This document shows positions 46,248-55,359 of a DNA stretch of 64,000 bases, piece by piece. The stretch comes from CAWDMN01 sp963803155 (GTDB lineage Bacteria; Acidobacteriota; Terriglobia; Versatilivoradales; Versatilivoraceae), in NCBI GenBank assembly GCA_963803155.1, contig CAWDMN010000070.1:1-64000 (forward strand), read 5' to 3'. A program made the translations under genes and the position numbers. The notes beneath the pieces were generated by a model. It was not told the DNA's origin and made no database searches. It worked only from the letters and a program-made list of their open reading frames with translations. Each line of letters starts with the position of its first letter. The stretch's first letter is position 1.

Positions 46248-48461
46248 ATGAGCAAGAGAGACATCGAATTCCTGAAGATCGTGCCCCTGCGCGGTCCCAA
46301 CATTTGGGCCTACCGTCCCGTGCTGGAGGCTTGGATTGACATCCACGACTTAGAGGATGCCCCCTCCAACACCATTCCCGGCTTCTACGAGCGCCTGTCG
46401 GCCTGGCTGCCCTCCCTGGTTGAACACCGCTGTAGCTACGGGGAACGCGGCGGCTTCCTGCGCCGGGTGAAGGAAGGCACCTGGCCCGGCCACATCCTGG
46501 AACACGTCACGCTGGAACTGCAGAACCTGGCGGGCCTCCCCGGCGGCTTCGGCAATACCCGCGAGGCCAACCGGCGCGGCGTTTACAAAGTGGTCATCCG
46601 CGCCTGCCAGGAGGACGTCACCCGCGCCGCCTTGCATTCCGCCCGCGACCTGCTCCTGGCAGCCATGGAGGACCGCCCCTTCGACGTGGCCGGCGCCATC
46701 GAGCACCTCTCCGACATGGTGGATTCCCTCTACCTCGGCCCCAGCACGGCGAGCATCGTCGATGCCGCCGCCGACCGCAACATTCCCACCATCCGCCTGC
46801 TCCCCGGCGGCAACCTGGTGCAGATCGGTTACGGCGCCTCCATGCGCCGTATCTGGACGGCGGAAACCGACCGTACCAGCGCCATCGCCGAAGCCATTTC
46901 CCGGGACAAGGACCTGACCAAGACCCTGCTTTCCTCTTGCGGCATCCCCGTGCCCGAGGGCCGCGAGGTGGCCAGTGCCGAAGACGCCTGGGAAGCCGCC
47001 CAGGACATCGGCCTTCCGGTATGCGTCAAGCCCACCAACGGCAACCACGGCCGCGGAGTCTTCATCGATGTGAAAACCAAGGAAGAGGTGGAAAAAGCCT
47101 ATTCCGTCGCCATCGATGAAGGCAACGGCGTAATCGTCGAGCGCTCCATCCCCGGCACCGAGCACCGCCTGCTCATCGTCGGCGGCAAACTGGCCGCCGC
47201 CACCCGCGGCGACTTGGCGTGCACGGTGGGCGACGGCAAGTCCACGGTACGGGAACTGATCGAGATTCAGATCAATTCCGACCCGCGCCGTGGCAACAGC
47301 GAACTGCACCCGCTTTCCCCCATCCTCATCGATTCTATCGTCACCATGGAACTGGCTCGCCAGGGCTTCGACGCGGAATCTGTTCCGCCGAAGGGTAAGG
47401 AAGTGCTGGTCCAACGCACCGACAGCCACTCCTTCGACGTCACCGACGAGGTGCACCCCGACAACGCCGCCCTGGCCGCCCTGGCCGCTCGCATCGTCGG
47501 TCTGGACATCGCCGGCATCGACCTGGTGGCTGAAGACATCTCCAAGCCCCTGCTCGAGCAGGGCGGAGCCATCGTCGAGGTCAACGCCGGCCCCAGCTTG
47601 CTCATGCACCTCAAGCCCGCCGTCGGCCAGCCGCGCCCGGTGGGAAAGGCCATCATCGATCACCTTTTCCCTGAGGGCGGGACGGGGCGCATTCCCATCG
47701 TCGGCATTTCGGGTTCCAGGGGCAAGACTTCGGTCGCCCGCTGCCTCGGCCATCTAGCTCGCCTGTCTGGCAAGTACGTCGGCCTCGCCAGCAGCGACGG
47801 CCTCTTCCTGGATCGTCGCCAGGTGCAGAAGACCGATGCTGCCAACTGGATTGCCGCCCGCCGGCTGCTTCTGAACCGCAGAGTCGAGACCGCTATCTTG
47901 GAGAACGGCGCCCGCGCCATTCTTGGCGAGGGCCTAGCCTACGACCGTTGCCAGGTGAGCGTGGTGACCAACCTGGATCCGGAAGAGAAGCATGCCGACT
48001 TCGCCATCGAGGATGCCGACCAGCTCTACAAGGTGCTGCGCACTCAGGTGGATGTCGTCCTCGAGAGCGGCACTTCCGTCCTCAATGCGGCCGATCCGAA
48101 ACTGGTGGAAATGGCAGACCTCTCCGATGGGGAAGTGATCTTCTTCGCCCAGGAGGCCGCCAACCCAGTGGTAGTCGAGCATTGCGCCAAGGGTGGGCGC
48201 GCCGTGTTCGTGAAGAACAGGGAGGTCATCCTGGCCACCGGCAATACCGAAACCCGTTTGGCCCGCCTGGCCGACATCCCCACCGTGCAATTGGGCGACG
48301 AACCCTTCCGCATCGACAACGCCCTGGCCGCTCTGGCTTCCGGCTGGGCCCTGGGTGTGCCACAGGAACTGCTGGCTGCCGGCATCAAGACCTTCGAACA
48401 GGAAGAGCTGCAGGCCGGCGGCCGCGCCACCGCCGGCCGTAAGCGCCAGAAGAAGAACTGA
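46248..48461 (+). CDS. Cyanophycin synthetase-like protein, CphA' type, N-domain HxxEH intact, Mur domain truncated
   Basis: 737 residues from the ATG at 46248 (MSKRDIEFLKIVPLRGPNIW). The N domain keeps WPGHILEHVTLELQNLAG: H82-x-x-E85-H86, matching the metallopeptidase-like motif of cyanobacterial CphA1. The ATP-grasp (G) domain has KPTNGNHGRG (261-270), ERSIPGTEHRLLIVGGK and IVEVNAGPS. The Mur-ligase-like M domain has a P-loop GISGSRGKTS (486-495) but stops before the C-terminal lobe. CphA' proteins of this kind occur beside CphA in betaproteobacteria and are reported to be inactive alone. I infer a primer-processing or partner role. It lies 39 bp upstream of cphA, in the same operon. Confidence 0.85.
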   Translation: MSKRDIEFLKIVPLRGPNIWAYRPVLEAWIDIHDLEDAPSNTIPGFYERLSAWLPSLVEHRCSYGERGGFLRRVKEGTWPGHILEHVTLELQNLAGLPGGFGNTREANRRGVYKVVIRACQEDVTRAALHSARDLLLAAMEDRPFDVAGAIEHLSDMVDSLYLGPSTASIVDAAADRNIPTIRLLPGGNLVQIGYGASMRRIWTAETDRTSAIAEAISRDKDLTKTLLSSCGIPVPEGREVASAEDAWEAAQDIGLPVCVKPTNGNHGRGVFIDVKTKEEVEKAYSVAIDEGNGVIVERSIPGTEHRLLIVGGKLAAATRGDLACTVGDGKSTVRELIEIQINSDPRRGNSELHPLSPILIDSIVTMELARQGFDAESVPPKGKEVLVQRTDSHSFDVTDEVHPDNAALAALAARIVGLDIAGIDLVAEDISKPLLEQGGAIVEVNAGPSLLMHLKPAVGQPRPVGKAIIDHLFPEGGTGRIPIVGISGSRGKTSVARCLGHLARLSGKYVGLASSDGLFLDRRQVQKTDAANWIAARRLLLNRRVETAILENGARAILGEGLAYDRCQVSVVTNLDPEEKHADFAIEDADQLYKVLRTQVDVVLESGTSVLNAADPKLVEMADLSDGEVIFFAQEAANPVVVEHCAKGGRAVFVKNREVILATGNTETRLARLADIPTVQLGDEPFRIDNALAALASGWALGVPQELLAAGIKTFEQEELQAGGRATAGRKRQKKN

Positions 48462-48500
48462 CCGGGGGACCGTGCCCGGCTGGAAAACAAAGAGGAATTC

Positions 48501-51071
48501 ATGGAAGTCACACGAATCCGGGCCCTGCGCGGCCCCAACCTGTGGAGTCGGCACACCGCCATCGAGGCCATCGTGACCTGCAGCGAGGCCGAGCGCTCCC
48601 TCGACGCCCTGCCCGGCTTCGAAGCGCGCCTGCGGGAACGGTTCCCGGAGGTCGATTTCCTCACCGCCCCCGACCATGACGAAGCCGTGTCCCTGGCCCA
48701 AGTCTTGGAATTCGCCGCCCTCGGCCTGCAGGCCCAGGCCGGCTGCCCGGTTACCTTCAGCCGCACCTCGGAGACCGTCGATTGCAGTACCTATCAGGTA
48801 GTGGTCGAATACAGCGAGGAAGATGTCGGACGGCTTGCCTTCGATCTGGCCGAGCAGCTAATCAAGGCCGCTCTTGAAGACAAGCCTTTCGATCTGGCCA
48901 ACGCCCTGCGCCGCCTCCAGGAGTTGGATGAGGATGTCCGCCTCGGCCCCTCCACCCGCTCCATCGTCGCGGCTGCCGTCGCCCGTGGCATCCCCTACCG
49001 CCGTTTGACCCAGGGCAGCCTCGTGCAGTTCGGTTGGGGCAGCAAGCAGCGACGCATCCAGGCCGCCGAGACCGATCTCTCCAGCGCCATCGCTCAATCC
49101 ATTGCCAAAGACAAGGAAGTGACCAAGCAAATGTTGCATGCCGCCGGTGTGCCGGTGCCCCTGGGCCGCCCGGTCACCAGCGCCGAAGACGCCTGGGCTG
49201 CAGCCCGGGAAATCGGCGGACCGGTGGTGGTCAAACCCCGGGATGGCAACCAGGGCAAGGGCATTTCGGTCAATATCCAGACCCGCGAGGAGGTCATGGC
49301 GGCCTATAACGCGGCCGTCGAATTCCGCGACGACATTCTGGTGGAACGGTACCTGCCGGGCCACGACCACCGCTTCCTGGTCATCGGCGACAAGCTAGTC
49401 GCCGCCGCCCGCCGCGACGCGGCCCAGGTCATCGGCGATGGAGTGCGCACTGTACGCGAACTGGTCGACCAGGTGAATGCCGACCCCCGCCGCGGAGAGG
49501 GCCATGCCAAGTCCCTCACCAAGATCAGCTTCGACGACATCGCCCTGGCCCGCCTGGCCAGGCAGGGCTTCGACGCCAACTCCGTGCCGCCCAAGGGCAC
49601 CCGCGTCATCCTGCGCAACAACGCCAACCTGTCCACTGGCGGCACCGCCACCGACATCACTGACGACGTCCATCCGGAACTGGCCGCCTGCGCCGAAGCC
49701 GCTGCCCAGATTGTCGGCCTCGATATCTGCGGCATCGATGTGGTTTGCGAGACGGTGCTGAAGCCCCTGGAAGAACAGGGCGGCGGCATCGTCGAGGTTA
49801 ACGCGGGCCCCGGTTTGCGCATGCACCTCTCGCCCTCATACGGCAAGGGCCGCGCCGTGGGCGAAGCCATCATCTCCATGATGTTCACGCCGGGCGAGGA
49901 TGCCCGCATCCCCGTTGTGGCCGTCGCCGGCACTAACGGCAAGACCACTACCACCCGCCTCATCGGCAACATCCTGATGAAAGACGGCAGGCGGGTGGGC
50001 ATGACCAGCACCGACGGCATCTACATCGAAGGCCGGCGTATTGACAGCGGTGACTGCAGCGGCCCCAAGAGCACCCGCAATGTCCTGCTTCACCCCGGCG
50101 TGGACGCCGCCGTGTTCGAAACCGCCCGTGGCGGCTTGCTGCGCGAGGGCCTCGGCTTCGACCGCTGCAACGTGGCCGTGGTCACCAATATCGGCAAGGG
50201 TGACCACCTGGGCCTCAACTACATCACCACCGTTGAGGACCTGGCGGTGGTCAAGCGCGTCATCGTCGAGAACGTGTCCAAGAGCGGCTGCGCCGTGCTT
50301 AATGCCGCCGACCCCCACGTGGCGGCAATGGCCGCCAACTGCCCGGGCAGCGTCATTTACTTCGCCCGTAATCGGTTCCATCCGGTGATGGCTACCCACC
50401 GCGCCCAAGGCAAACGAGTGGTCTATGCCGAAGGCGACTCCATCGTCTGCGCCGAAGACAAGGGCGAGCACCGCATTCCCCTGGCCGCCATCCCCATTAC
50501 TCGCGGCGGCACCATCGGCTTCCAGATCGAGAATGCCATGGCCGCCACGGCGGCCGGCTGGGCTCTGGGCTTGCCCTGGGACACTATCGTCGCTGGGCTT
50601 GCCAGCTTCCTGAACGATGCCCAGATGACGCCTGGCCGCTTCAACATCTTCAATTACCGCGGCGCCACACTCATCGCCGACTACGGCCACAATCCGGACG
50701 CCATCCAGGCCCTGGTCAACGCCATCGAAACCATGCCGGCCAAGAAGCGGTCGGTGGTCATCAGCGGCGCCGGCGATCGCCGTGCGGAGGACATCCGCCA
50801 ACAGACGGAAATCCTCGGCGACGCTTTCGACGAGGTCATCCTCTACCAGGATGCCTGCCAGCGCGGCCGCGCGGATGGCGAAGTCCTGGCCATCCTGCGT
50901 GAAGGCCTCAGCGACGCCGAACGCACCCGCCACATCGAGGAGATTTGCGGCGAGTTTCTGGCCATCGACAAGGCCCTCAGCCGCCTCGCAGGCGGCGATC
51001 TTTGCCTGATCCTGATCGACCAAATAGAAGAAGCCATGAAGCATATTGCCAAGCGCCTCGCCGAGAACTGA
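48501..51071 (+). CDS. cphA: Cyanophycin synthetase
   Basis: Makes cyanophycin, a poly-aspartate backbone with arginine side chains, using ATP. At 856 residues it is full length. The ATP-grasp domain (Asp addition) has KPRDGNQGKG (245-254), ERYLPGHDHRFLVIGDK and IVEVNAGPGLRMHLSPS. The Mur-like domain (Arg addition) has AGTNGKTTTTR (476-486), GMTSTDGIYIEGR, FETARGGLLREGLGFDRC and NIGKGDHLG. The C-terminal lobe carries NQMTPGR-like AQMTPGRFNIF and DYGHNPDAI, then GAGDRRAEDI. In contrast, the N-domain HxxEH motif is replaced by SLAQVLEF, so that site is lost. AGAGGAATTC precedes the ATG. No cyanophycinase is in the window. Confidence 0.93.
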   Translation: MEVTRIRALRGPNLWSRHTAIEAIVTCSEAERSLDALPGFEARLRERFPEVDFLTAPDHDEAVSLAQVLEFAALGLQAQAGCPVTFSRTSETVDCSTYQVVVEYSEEDVGRLAFDLAEQLIKAALEDKPFDLANALRRLQELDEDVRLGPSTRSIVAAAVARGIPYRRLTQGSLVQFGWGSKQRRIQAAETDLSSAIAQSIAKDKEVTKQMLHAAGVPVPLGRPVTSAEDAWAAAREIGGPVVVKPRDGNQGKGISVNIQTREEVMAAYNAAVEFRDDILVERYLPGHDHRFLVIGDKLVAAARRDAAQVIGDGVRTVRELVDQVNADPRRGEGHAKSLTKISFDDIALARLARQGFDANSVPPKGTRVILRNNANLSTGGTATDITDDVHPELAACAEAAAQIVGLDICGIDVVCETVLKPLEEQGGGIVEVNAGPGLRMHLSPSYGKGRAVGEAIISMMFTPGEDARIPVVAVAGTNGKTTTTRLIGNILMKDGRRVGMTSTDGIYIEGRRIDSGDCSGPKSTRNVLLHPGVDAAVFETARGGLLREGLGFDRCNVAVVTNIGKGDHLGLNYITTVEDLAVVKRVIVENVSKSGCAVLNAADPHVAAMAANCPGSVIYFARNRFHPVMATHRAQGKRVVYAEGDSIVCAEDKGEHRIPLAAIPITRGGTIGFQIENAMAATAAGWALGLPWDTIVAGLASFLNDAQMTPGRFNIFNYRGATLIADYGHNPDAIQALVNAIETMPAKKRSVVISGAGDRRAEDIRQQTEILGDAFDEVILYQDACQRGRADGEVLAILREGLSDAERTRHIEEICGEFLAIDKALSRLAGGDLCLILIDQIEEAMKHIAKRLAEN

Positions 51072-51179
51072 GCGACGGCGCGCTGCCGTCCTCTTGCAAC
51101 GTCCGTCCTCGCCGGGCTTTGCATCACAGTCGGAATCCCTGCTGGCGCAGCCATCATCTAGAAGTTGAAGGAAGATGTC

Positions 51180-53315
51180 ATGGAAATCTTGAGCGTGCAG
51201 ACCCTGCATGGGCCGAACGTGTGGGCCAAAGTCCCGATGATCGAGGTGCGCGCCGCCTGCACCCCGGAAACATGCCGTGAGCCGGAAGCAGGGGAAACAT
51301 TCTACGAGCAGCTGACCGCTTGGCTGCCTGGGGTGGCGACACGGCGGGCGGCGTTCAATGCCGGGCAAGACAGCGATGCACTCCGTCATCCGCTAGCCGA
51401 TGCGTTGCGGGATGTCACCTTGGAACTGCAGGCCTTGGCCGGTACTCCGGTCAGCGCCGGTCAGGCATGTGCGACCGGCGTGTCCGGAGTCTACCAGGTG
51501 GTCGTCGAATATGAGGAGGAGAGACTGGGCCGAGCCTGTCTGGAATCCGCCTGCCGGTTCTGCGCGGCTGCCACGGACGCCGTGGAGTGGGATGTGGCAG
51601 CCGAACTGCGCCGGCTGCGCGCCTTGGCGGAAGAGGTTTGCCTTGGACCATGGGTGACCGGCCCGATTGTGGCGGCGGCGCGGGGGAGGGGAATTCCGTT
51701 TCGCCGGCTGGACGAAGTGAGCCTCGTCCAGTTGGGCCACGGCGCACGGCAGCAGCGCATCCAGACCGCCGTCACCAGCCGCACGGGCAAGATCGCCGAG
51801 GGGATATCGCTCGACAAGGAATTCACGAAGACGCTGCTCCGCGAAGTGGGCGTGCCGGTGCCTGCGGGGCGTCCGGTGACCAGCGCCGAGGATGCCTGGG
51901 TCGCCGCCTGCGAAGTAGGATTGCCGGTGGCGATCAAACCCCGGAACGCGGATTACGGTCATGGCGTCGGACTGAGGGCGGCCACCCGCGAGCAGGTGTC
52001 GGCCGCATATGCGGTTGCTCGAGAGTATCGCGACGAAGTGATTGTCGAGCGATACGTGCAGGGGGAGCAGTACCGCGTCACCGTGGTAGCTGGCCGAATG
52101 ATCGCCGCAGCGCATCTTAAACTCCTCCGGCTGATCGGGGATGGGCAATCGAGCATCACCCAGTTGATCGAAGAGGCCAATCTCGATCCTCGGCGCAACG
52201 ACGACGGACCCTGGAACCGCATTGCACCGGACGACGACACGCGGGCAGCCCTGGCCGAGCAGGGCTTCGATCTTGACTCCGTCCCGCCCGCAGGCTGGGA
52301 AGTCGCCATCAGCCGCCTCGCCGATCCGGTGGCAGGAGCGCCGGTAATGGACGTTACTGACGTGATCCATCCCGCAGTGGCAGCGGCGTGTGTTACCGCC
52401 GCAAGCGTGGTGGGTCTCGATGTGGCGGGGCTGGACGTCATCACTCCCGATATCAGTCAACCGCTCGAGGATCAGGGAGGCGTGATCCTCGAAGTCAACG
52501 CCGGCCCGACGATCTCCCTGCATGCACCCCCCTTCTGCGACCGGTATCGGCCGGTGTGCGAAGCCATTGTCGAGTCGTTATTTCCCGCCGGGGCAACCGG
52601 TCGCATTCCGTTGGCGGCAGTCACCGGCCCTGGCGACAACGCGACCGTCGGTCGCTGGCTGGCACAGCTACTGAAAGGAAGCGGCCGACGGATAGGCTGG
52701 GCCTCTTCCGCGGGACTCTACCTGAACGATCGCCGGCTGAAATGCGGTGATCAGGCCAACCTGGCCGGTGGCCGCGCCCTGCTGCTGTGCCCCGAGGCCG
52801 ACGCCGTGGTGCTGGAACGGTCGCTCCGGAGCATCCGTTGGGAAGGTCTGGGATGGGACCGGAGTGAGGTCGCCGTCGTGACGGTGCGTGGCGGCAATGA
52901 TCCACATGCGAAGTGCCCCGGCGAAGATCCCAAAATGGCGGGGGCGGCCGGGGTCCTGGTTGAATCCGCGCTACCCCATGGGGCCGTTGTGATCGACGCT
53001 GCCGACCCGGCGGCTGCGGCCTTGGCGGCTTCCTATCCGGAGTCCGTGATCCTGGTGTCTGCACTCTCCGATCACCCCTTGATAGCGGCCGATTCCTGTC
53101 GGCAGCACCGCTCGGTCTCTCTTCGTGGCAGCGACTTGGTCCTCTCGGAACGCGGCCGAACAGCGCAGCGAATTCCGCTGGATCAGCGATGCCTGGCGGA
53201 TGCTAGAGACCTGGACCAATTGAGTGCGCTATTGGCGGCGGTCGCCGCCGCCTGGGCCATGCATGTCCCGGTCGAGGCAATCAGGACCTGGCTCAACGCC
53301 CTGGCCACCGGCTGA
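51180..53315 (+). CDS. Third, divergent cyanophycin synthetase-like ligase with defective Mur domain
   Basis: 711 residues from the ATG at 51180 (MEILSVQTLHGPNVW), after TTGAAGGAAG. It aligns along its length with the two preceding proteins. The N domain lacks HxxEH (PLADALRDVTLELQ). The ATP-grasp domain keeps AIKPRNADYGHGVGL (251-265), ERYVQGEQYRVTVVAGR and ILEVNAGPTISLH, so ligase activity is possible. The M domain reads VTGPGDNATVGRW (481-493) where GTNGKTTT is expected; the ATP-binding Lys is gone. The VTNIGKGDHLG segment is also replaced, and the C-terminal lobe is absent. It resembles CphA2-type architecture. It may add one amino acid or dipeptide, or only regulate. Frame is intact and under apparent selection. 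Confidence 0.8.
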   Translation: MEILSVQTLHGPNVWAKVPMIEVRAACTPETCREPEAGETFYEQLTAWLPGVATRRAAFNAGQDSDALRHPLADALRDVTLELQALAGTPVSAGQACATGVSGVYQVVVEYEEERLGRACLESACRFCAAATDAVEWDVAAELRRLRALAEEVCLGPWVTGPIVAAARGRGIPFRRLDEVSLVQLGHGARQQRIQTAVTSRTGKIAEGISLDKEFTKTLLREVGVPVPAGRPVTSAEDAWVAACEVGLPVAIKPRNADYGHGVGLRAATREQVSAAYAVAREYRDEVIVERYVQGEQYRVTVVAGRMIAAAHLKLLRLIGDGQSSITQLIEEANLDPRRNDDGPWNRIAPDDDTRAALAEQGFDLDSVPPAGWEVAISRLADPVAGAPVMDVTDVIHPAVAAACVTAASVVGLDVAGLDVITPDISQPLEDQGGVILEVNAGPTISLHAPPFCDRYRPVCEAIVESLFPAGATGRIPLAAVTGPGDNATVGRWLAQLLKGSGRRIGWASSAGLYLNDRRLKCGDQANLAGGRALLLCPEADAVVLERSLRSIRWEGLGWDRSEVAVVTVRGGNDPHAKCPGEDPKMAGAAGVLVESALPHGAVVIDAADPAAAALAASYPESVILVSALSDHPLIAADSCRQHRSVSLRGSDLVLSERGRTAQRIPLDQRCLADARDLDQLSALLAAVAAAWAMHVPVEAIRTWLNALATG

Positions 53316-53716
53316 GCAACCTTGTTTCTATTTTGGGAAATGTTTGGGTGGGAGCAGACTCAATCTAAGGCTCATGGATTGGCTGGTTCAACTACTCAGG
53401 CAAAATTCTTAATTTTTAAAGTCAGGCACTTTTCCTCTGCGGAGAATGACAAGAAACAACTCCTAAAAGACCTTCGTTATGCTCCCGCCTGGATTGCTGC
53501 GATGATGCGGGAAATTGCCAAACCCGTGAGCCGATGAGCATTGGGTGCCTTTCTTCAATATCCGGGAGACAAAATACCGCTTATATTGTGAATAGGCTTA
53601 TAACCAAATAGGATTGCCGTCTGCCAGTATCGAGAAATAGATTGCTTAAGGGCTGAAAAAATGCTGGAGGAAATTGAGAAATAACGAAGCTTCCTCAAAA
53701 GCCGGGGCGTTCCGAA
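53316..53716. other. Right boundary of the GC-rich island
   Basis: GC content falls sharply just after the third ligase. A short frame (KKQLLKDLRYAPAWIAAMMR, 53450-53537) is not one I recognise. Otherwise only the direct repeat at 53403-53433 is noted. Confidence 0.4.
53403..53433. repeat. Right imperfect direct repeat flanking the cyanophycin island
   Basis: AAATTCTTAATTTTTAAAG followed by TCAGGCACTTTT. Same orientation as 42443-42473, differing at about four of 31 positions. It sits at the GC drop after the ligase cluster. Confidence 0.5.
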
Positions 53717-54727
53717 TTGATCATTTATCAAACCGAAGATGGGAAGACTCGACTCCAAGTCAGGTTGGAAAACGAAACCGTTTGGCTGACGCAAAGTCAG
53801 ATGGCTGAACTTCTTCAAACCTCGATTCCCAATATCAGCATGCACATTCGCAACATTTTCAAAGAAAGGGAGCTGCGGAAAGATTCAGTTGTTAAGGATT
53901 TCTTAATAACTGCCGCTGATGGCAAAAACTATCGAACCAACCATTTTAACCTCGATGTCATTATCTCCGTTGGCTAACTCGTCAAATCCCATCGCGGCAC
54001 GCAATTCCGCATTTGGGCCACTCAACGGTTGCGAGAATATATCATCAACGGGTTTGCGCTGGATGATGAGCGTCTCAAGCAGATGGGTGGCGGCAATTAC
54101 TTTGATGAATTGCTCGCTCGCATACGGGATATCCGCTCGTCTGAAAAGGTTTTTTGGCGGAAGGTGCTCGAAATTTATGCCACCAGCATCGACTATGATC
54201 CCCGCACCACCATGTCGCGGAAATTTTTCATGGTGATTTAAAATAAGATACATTGGGCGGCCCACGGACATACTGCCGCCGAAATCGTTGTTGAACGCGC
54301 CGATGCCAGCAAACCGCACATGGGATTGACATCCTGGAGTGGTGTCCAGCCAACCACTAGCGATATTGAGATCGCGAAAAATTATTTGAGTGCGGAAGAG
54401 TTGGATACGCTGAATCGGATTGTCGCCATGTATCTGGATTTTGCCGAATTGCAGGCCCTCAATCGAAAACCCATGCACATGCACGATTGGATCAGCAAGC
54501 TGGATGACTTCTTGCGGATCAGCGGCCGGGAAATTTTGTCTCACGCTGGGAAGATCAGTCATGAGGCAGCGGTGGAAAAAGCGAGGGCGGAGTATGAAAA
54601 ATACCGGGTCAGACCGTCCGATGAAATTTCACCCGTGGAACGCCATTTCCTGGAAGCGGTTAAAGAGGTGAAACAACTGGAAAAATCCTCACATCGCAAG
54701 GGCCGCGATAAAAGGCCAGAAGAATAA
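53717..54727 (+). pseudogene. RhuM-family (virulence RhuM) protein, two nonsense codons
   Basis: A single plus-strand frame encodes IIYQTEDGKTRLQVRLENET, VWLTQSQMAELLQTS, FALDDERLKQMGGGNYFDEL, TSIDYDPRTTM, HGHTAAEIVVERADASKPHM and a normal C-terminus. This is the KilA-N-like RhuM family seen on mobile islands. TAA at 53975 replaces the Tyr expected after SVG, and TAA at 54239 replaces a Gln. Both leave the downstream frame unchanged, so they are substitutions. The start would be TTG at 53717. The protein cannot be made in full, although the downstream parts remain readable. Confidence 0.75.
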
Positions 54728-54871
54728 TGCTCCATCCGGCATTGGGGAGGATTTGGATTTAGAAATCCCAAGAAAATGGCCATTGCCCCAGAGATAGAAT
54801 CATCCCTTTTTCAATCACTCAAAAGAAAATATCTAAATATCTAGGAGCGGCACCGATTTCCTACCGATTTC

Positions 54872-55081
54872 TCTGGCAGCGGTGAGTCAGGTGCCAGATC
54901 ATGCCAGGCAAATAATGGCGATGCGCTCGTGCCATAGCCTCTTGACCTTGTTAGGATGGAATGGAAAAAAACTAAACTGGCATTTTAGAGGCAAAAATAA
55001 GCCTTTTAAGGCCAAAATATCAATTCATTTTGCGAGAAACTTCAATGCTTTCAAATACAAGTCTTGGTGTGACCCCAATTC
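54872..55081 (-). mobile_element. RAYT element, copy E (short remnant)
   Basis: Contains only the first codons of the transposase (HYLPGMIWHLTHRC region, minus strand) and the 5' flank ending CTTGGTGTGACCCC at about 55075. Nearly identical to the matching part of copy C. Confidence 0.8.
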
Positions 55082-55169
55082 GCCAATTCGACATCCGGCG
55101 GATTACCGCATAGGCACGATGGCGAGTCGAGCGGCAGCCAGGCGACTCCTCTGGGAGCGACAGAGAAGC

Positions 55170-55301
55170 ATGACCAAAATCATAATTACAACTAATGTGC
55201 CAGAATCCGAGGATGAACTCGTCTTTACGATTTATGAAAAAACCGGAGAAAAACTGTATCGACTGATATCTTACATAGGACCACAAAGTGGAATGGTTTA
55301 G
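55170..55301 (+). CDS. Small hypothetical protein
   Basis: 43 residues, MTKIIITTNVPESEDELVFT then IYEKTGEKLYRLISYIGP. GGGAG lies ten bases before the ATG. The sequence looks protein-like but has no family I recognise. It is followed 58 bp later by another small gene on the same strand. Confidence 0.35.
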   Translation: MTKIIITTNVPESEDELVFTIYEKTGEKLYRLISYIGPQSGMV

Positions 55302-55359
55302 AATGAAAATTGAAATCAATACTCTTCCGTCAAAAGGATTGTGGTGACAGGAGGACAAA

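Noticed and set aside
46350..47753. Long minus-strand frame of 467 codons opposite the CphA' gene, and similar ones opposite the other ligases
   Set aside because: Gly/Ala/Asp-rich shadow frames expected from high-GC coding DNA; the plus strand carries all conserved motifs.
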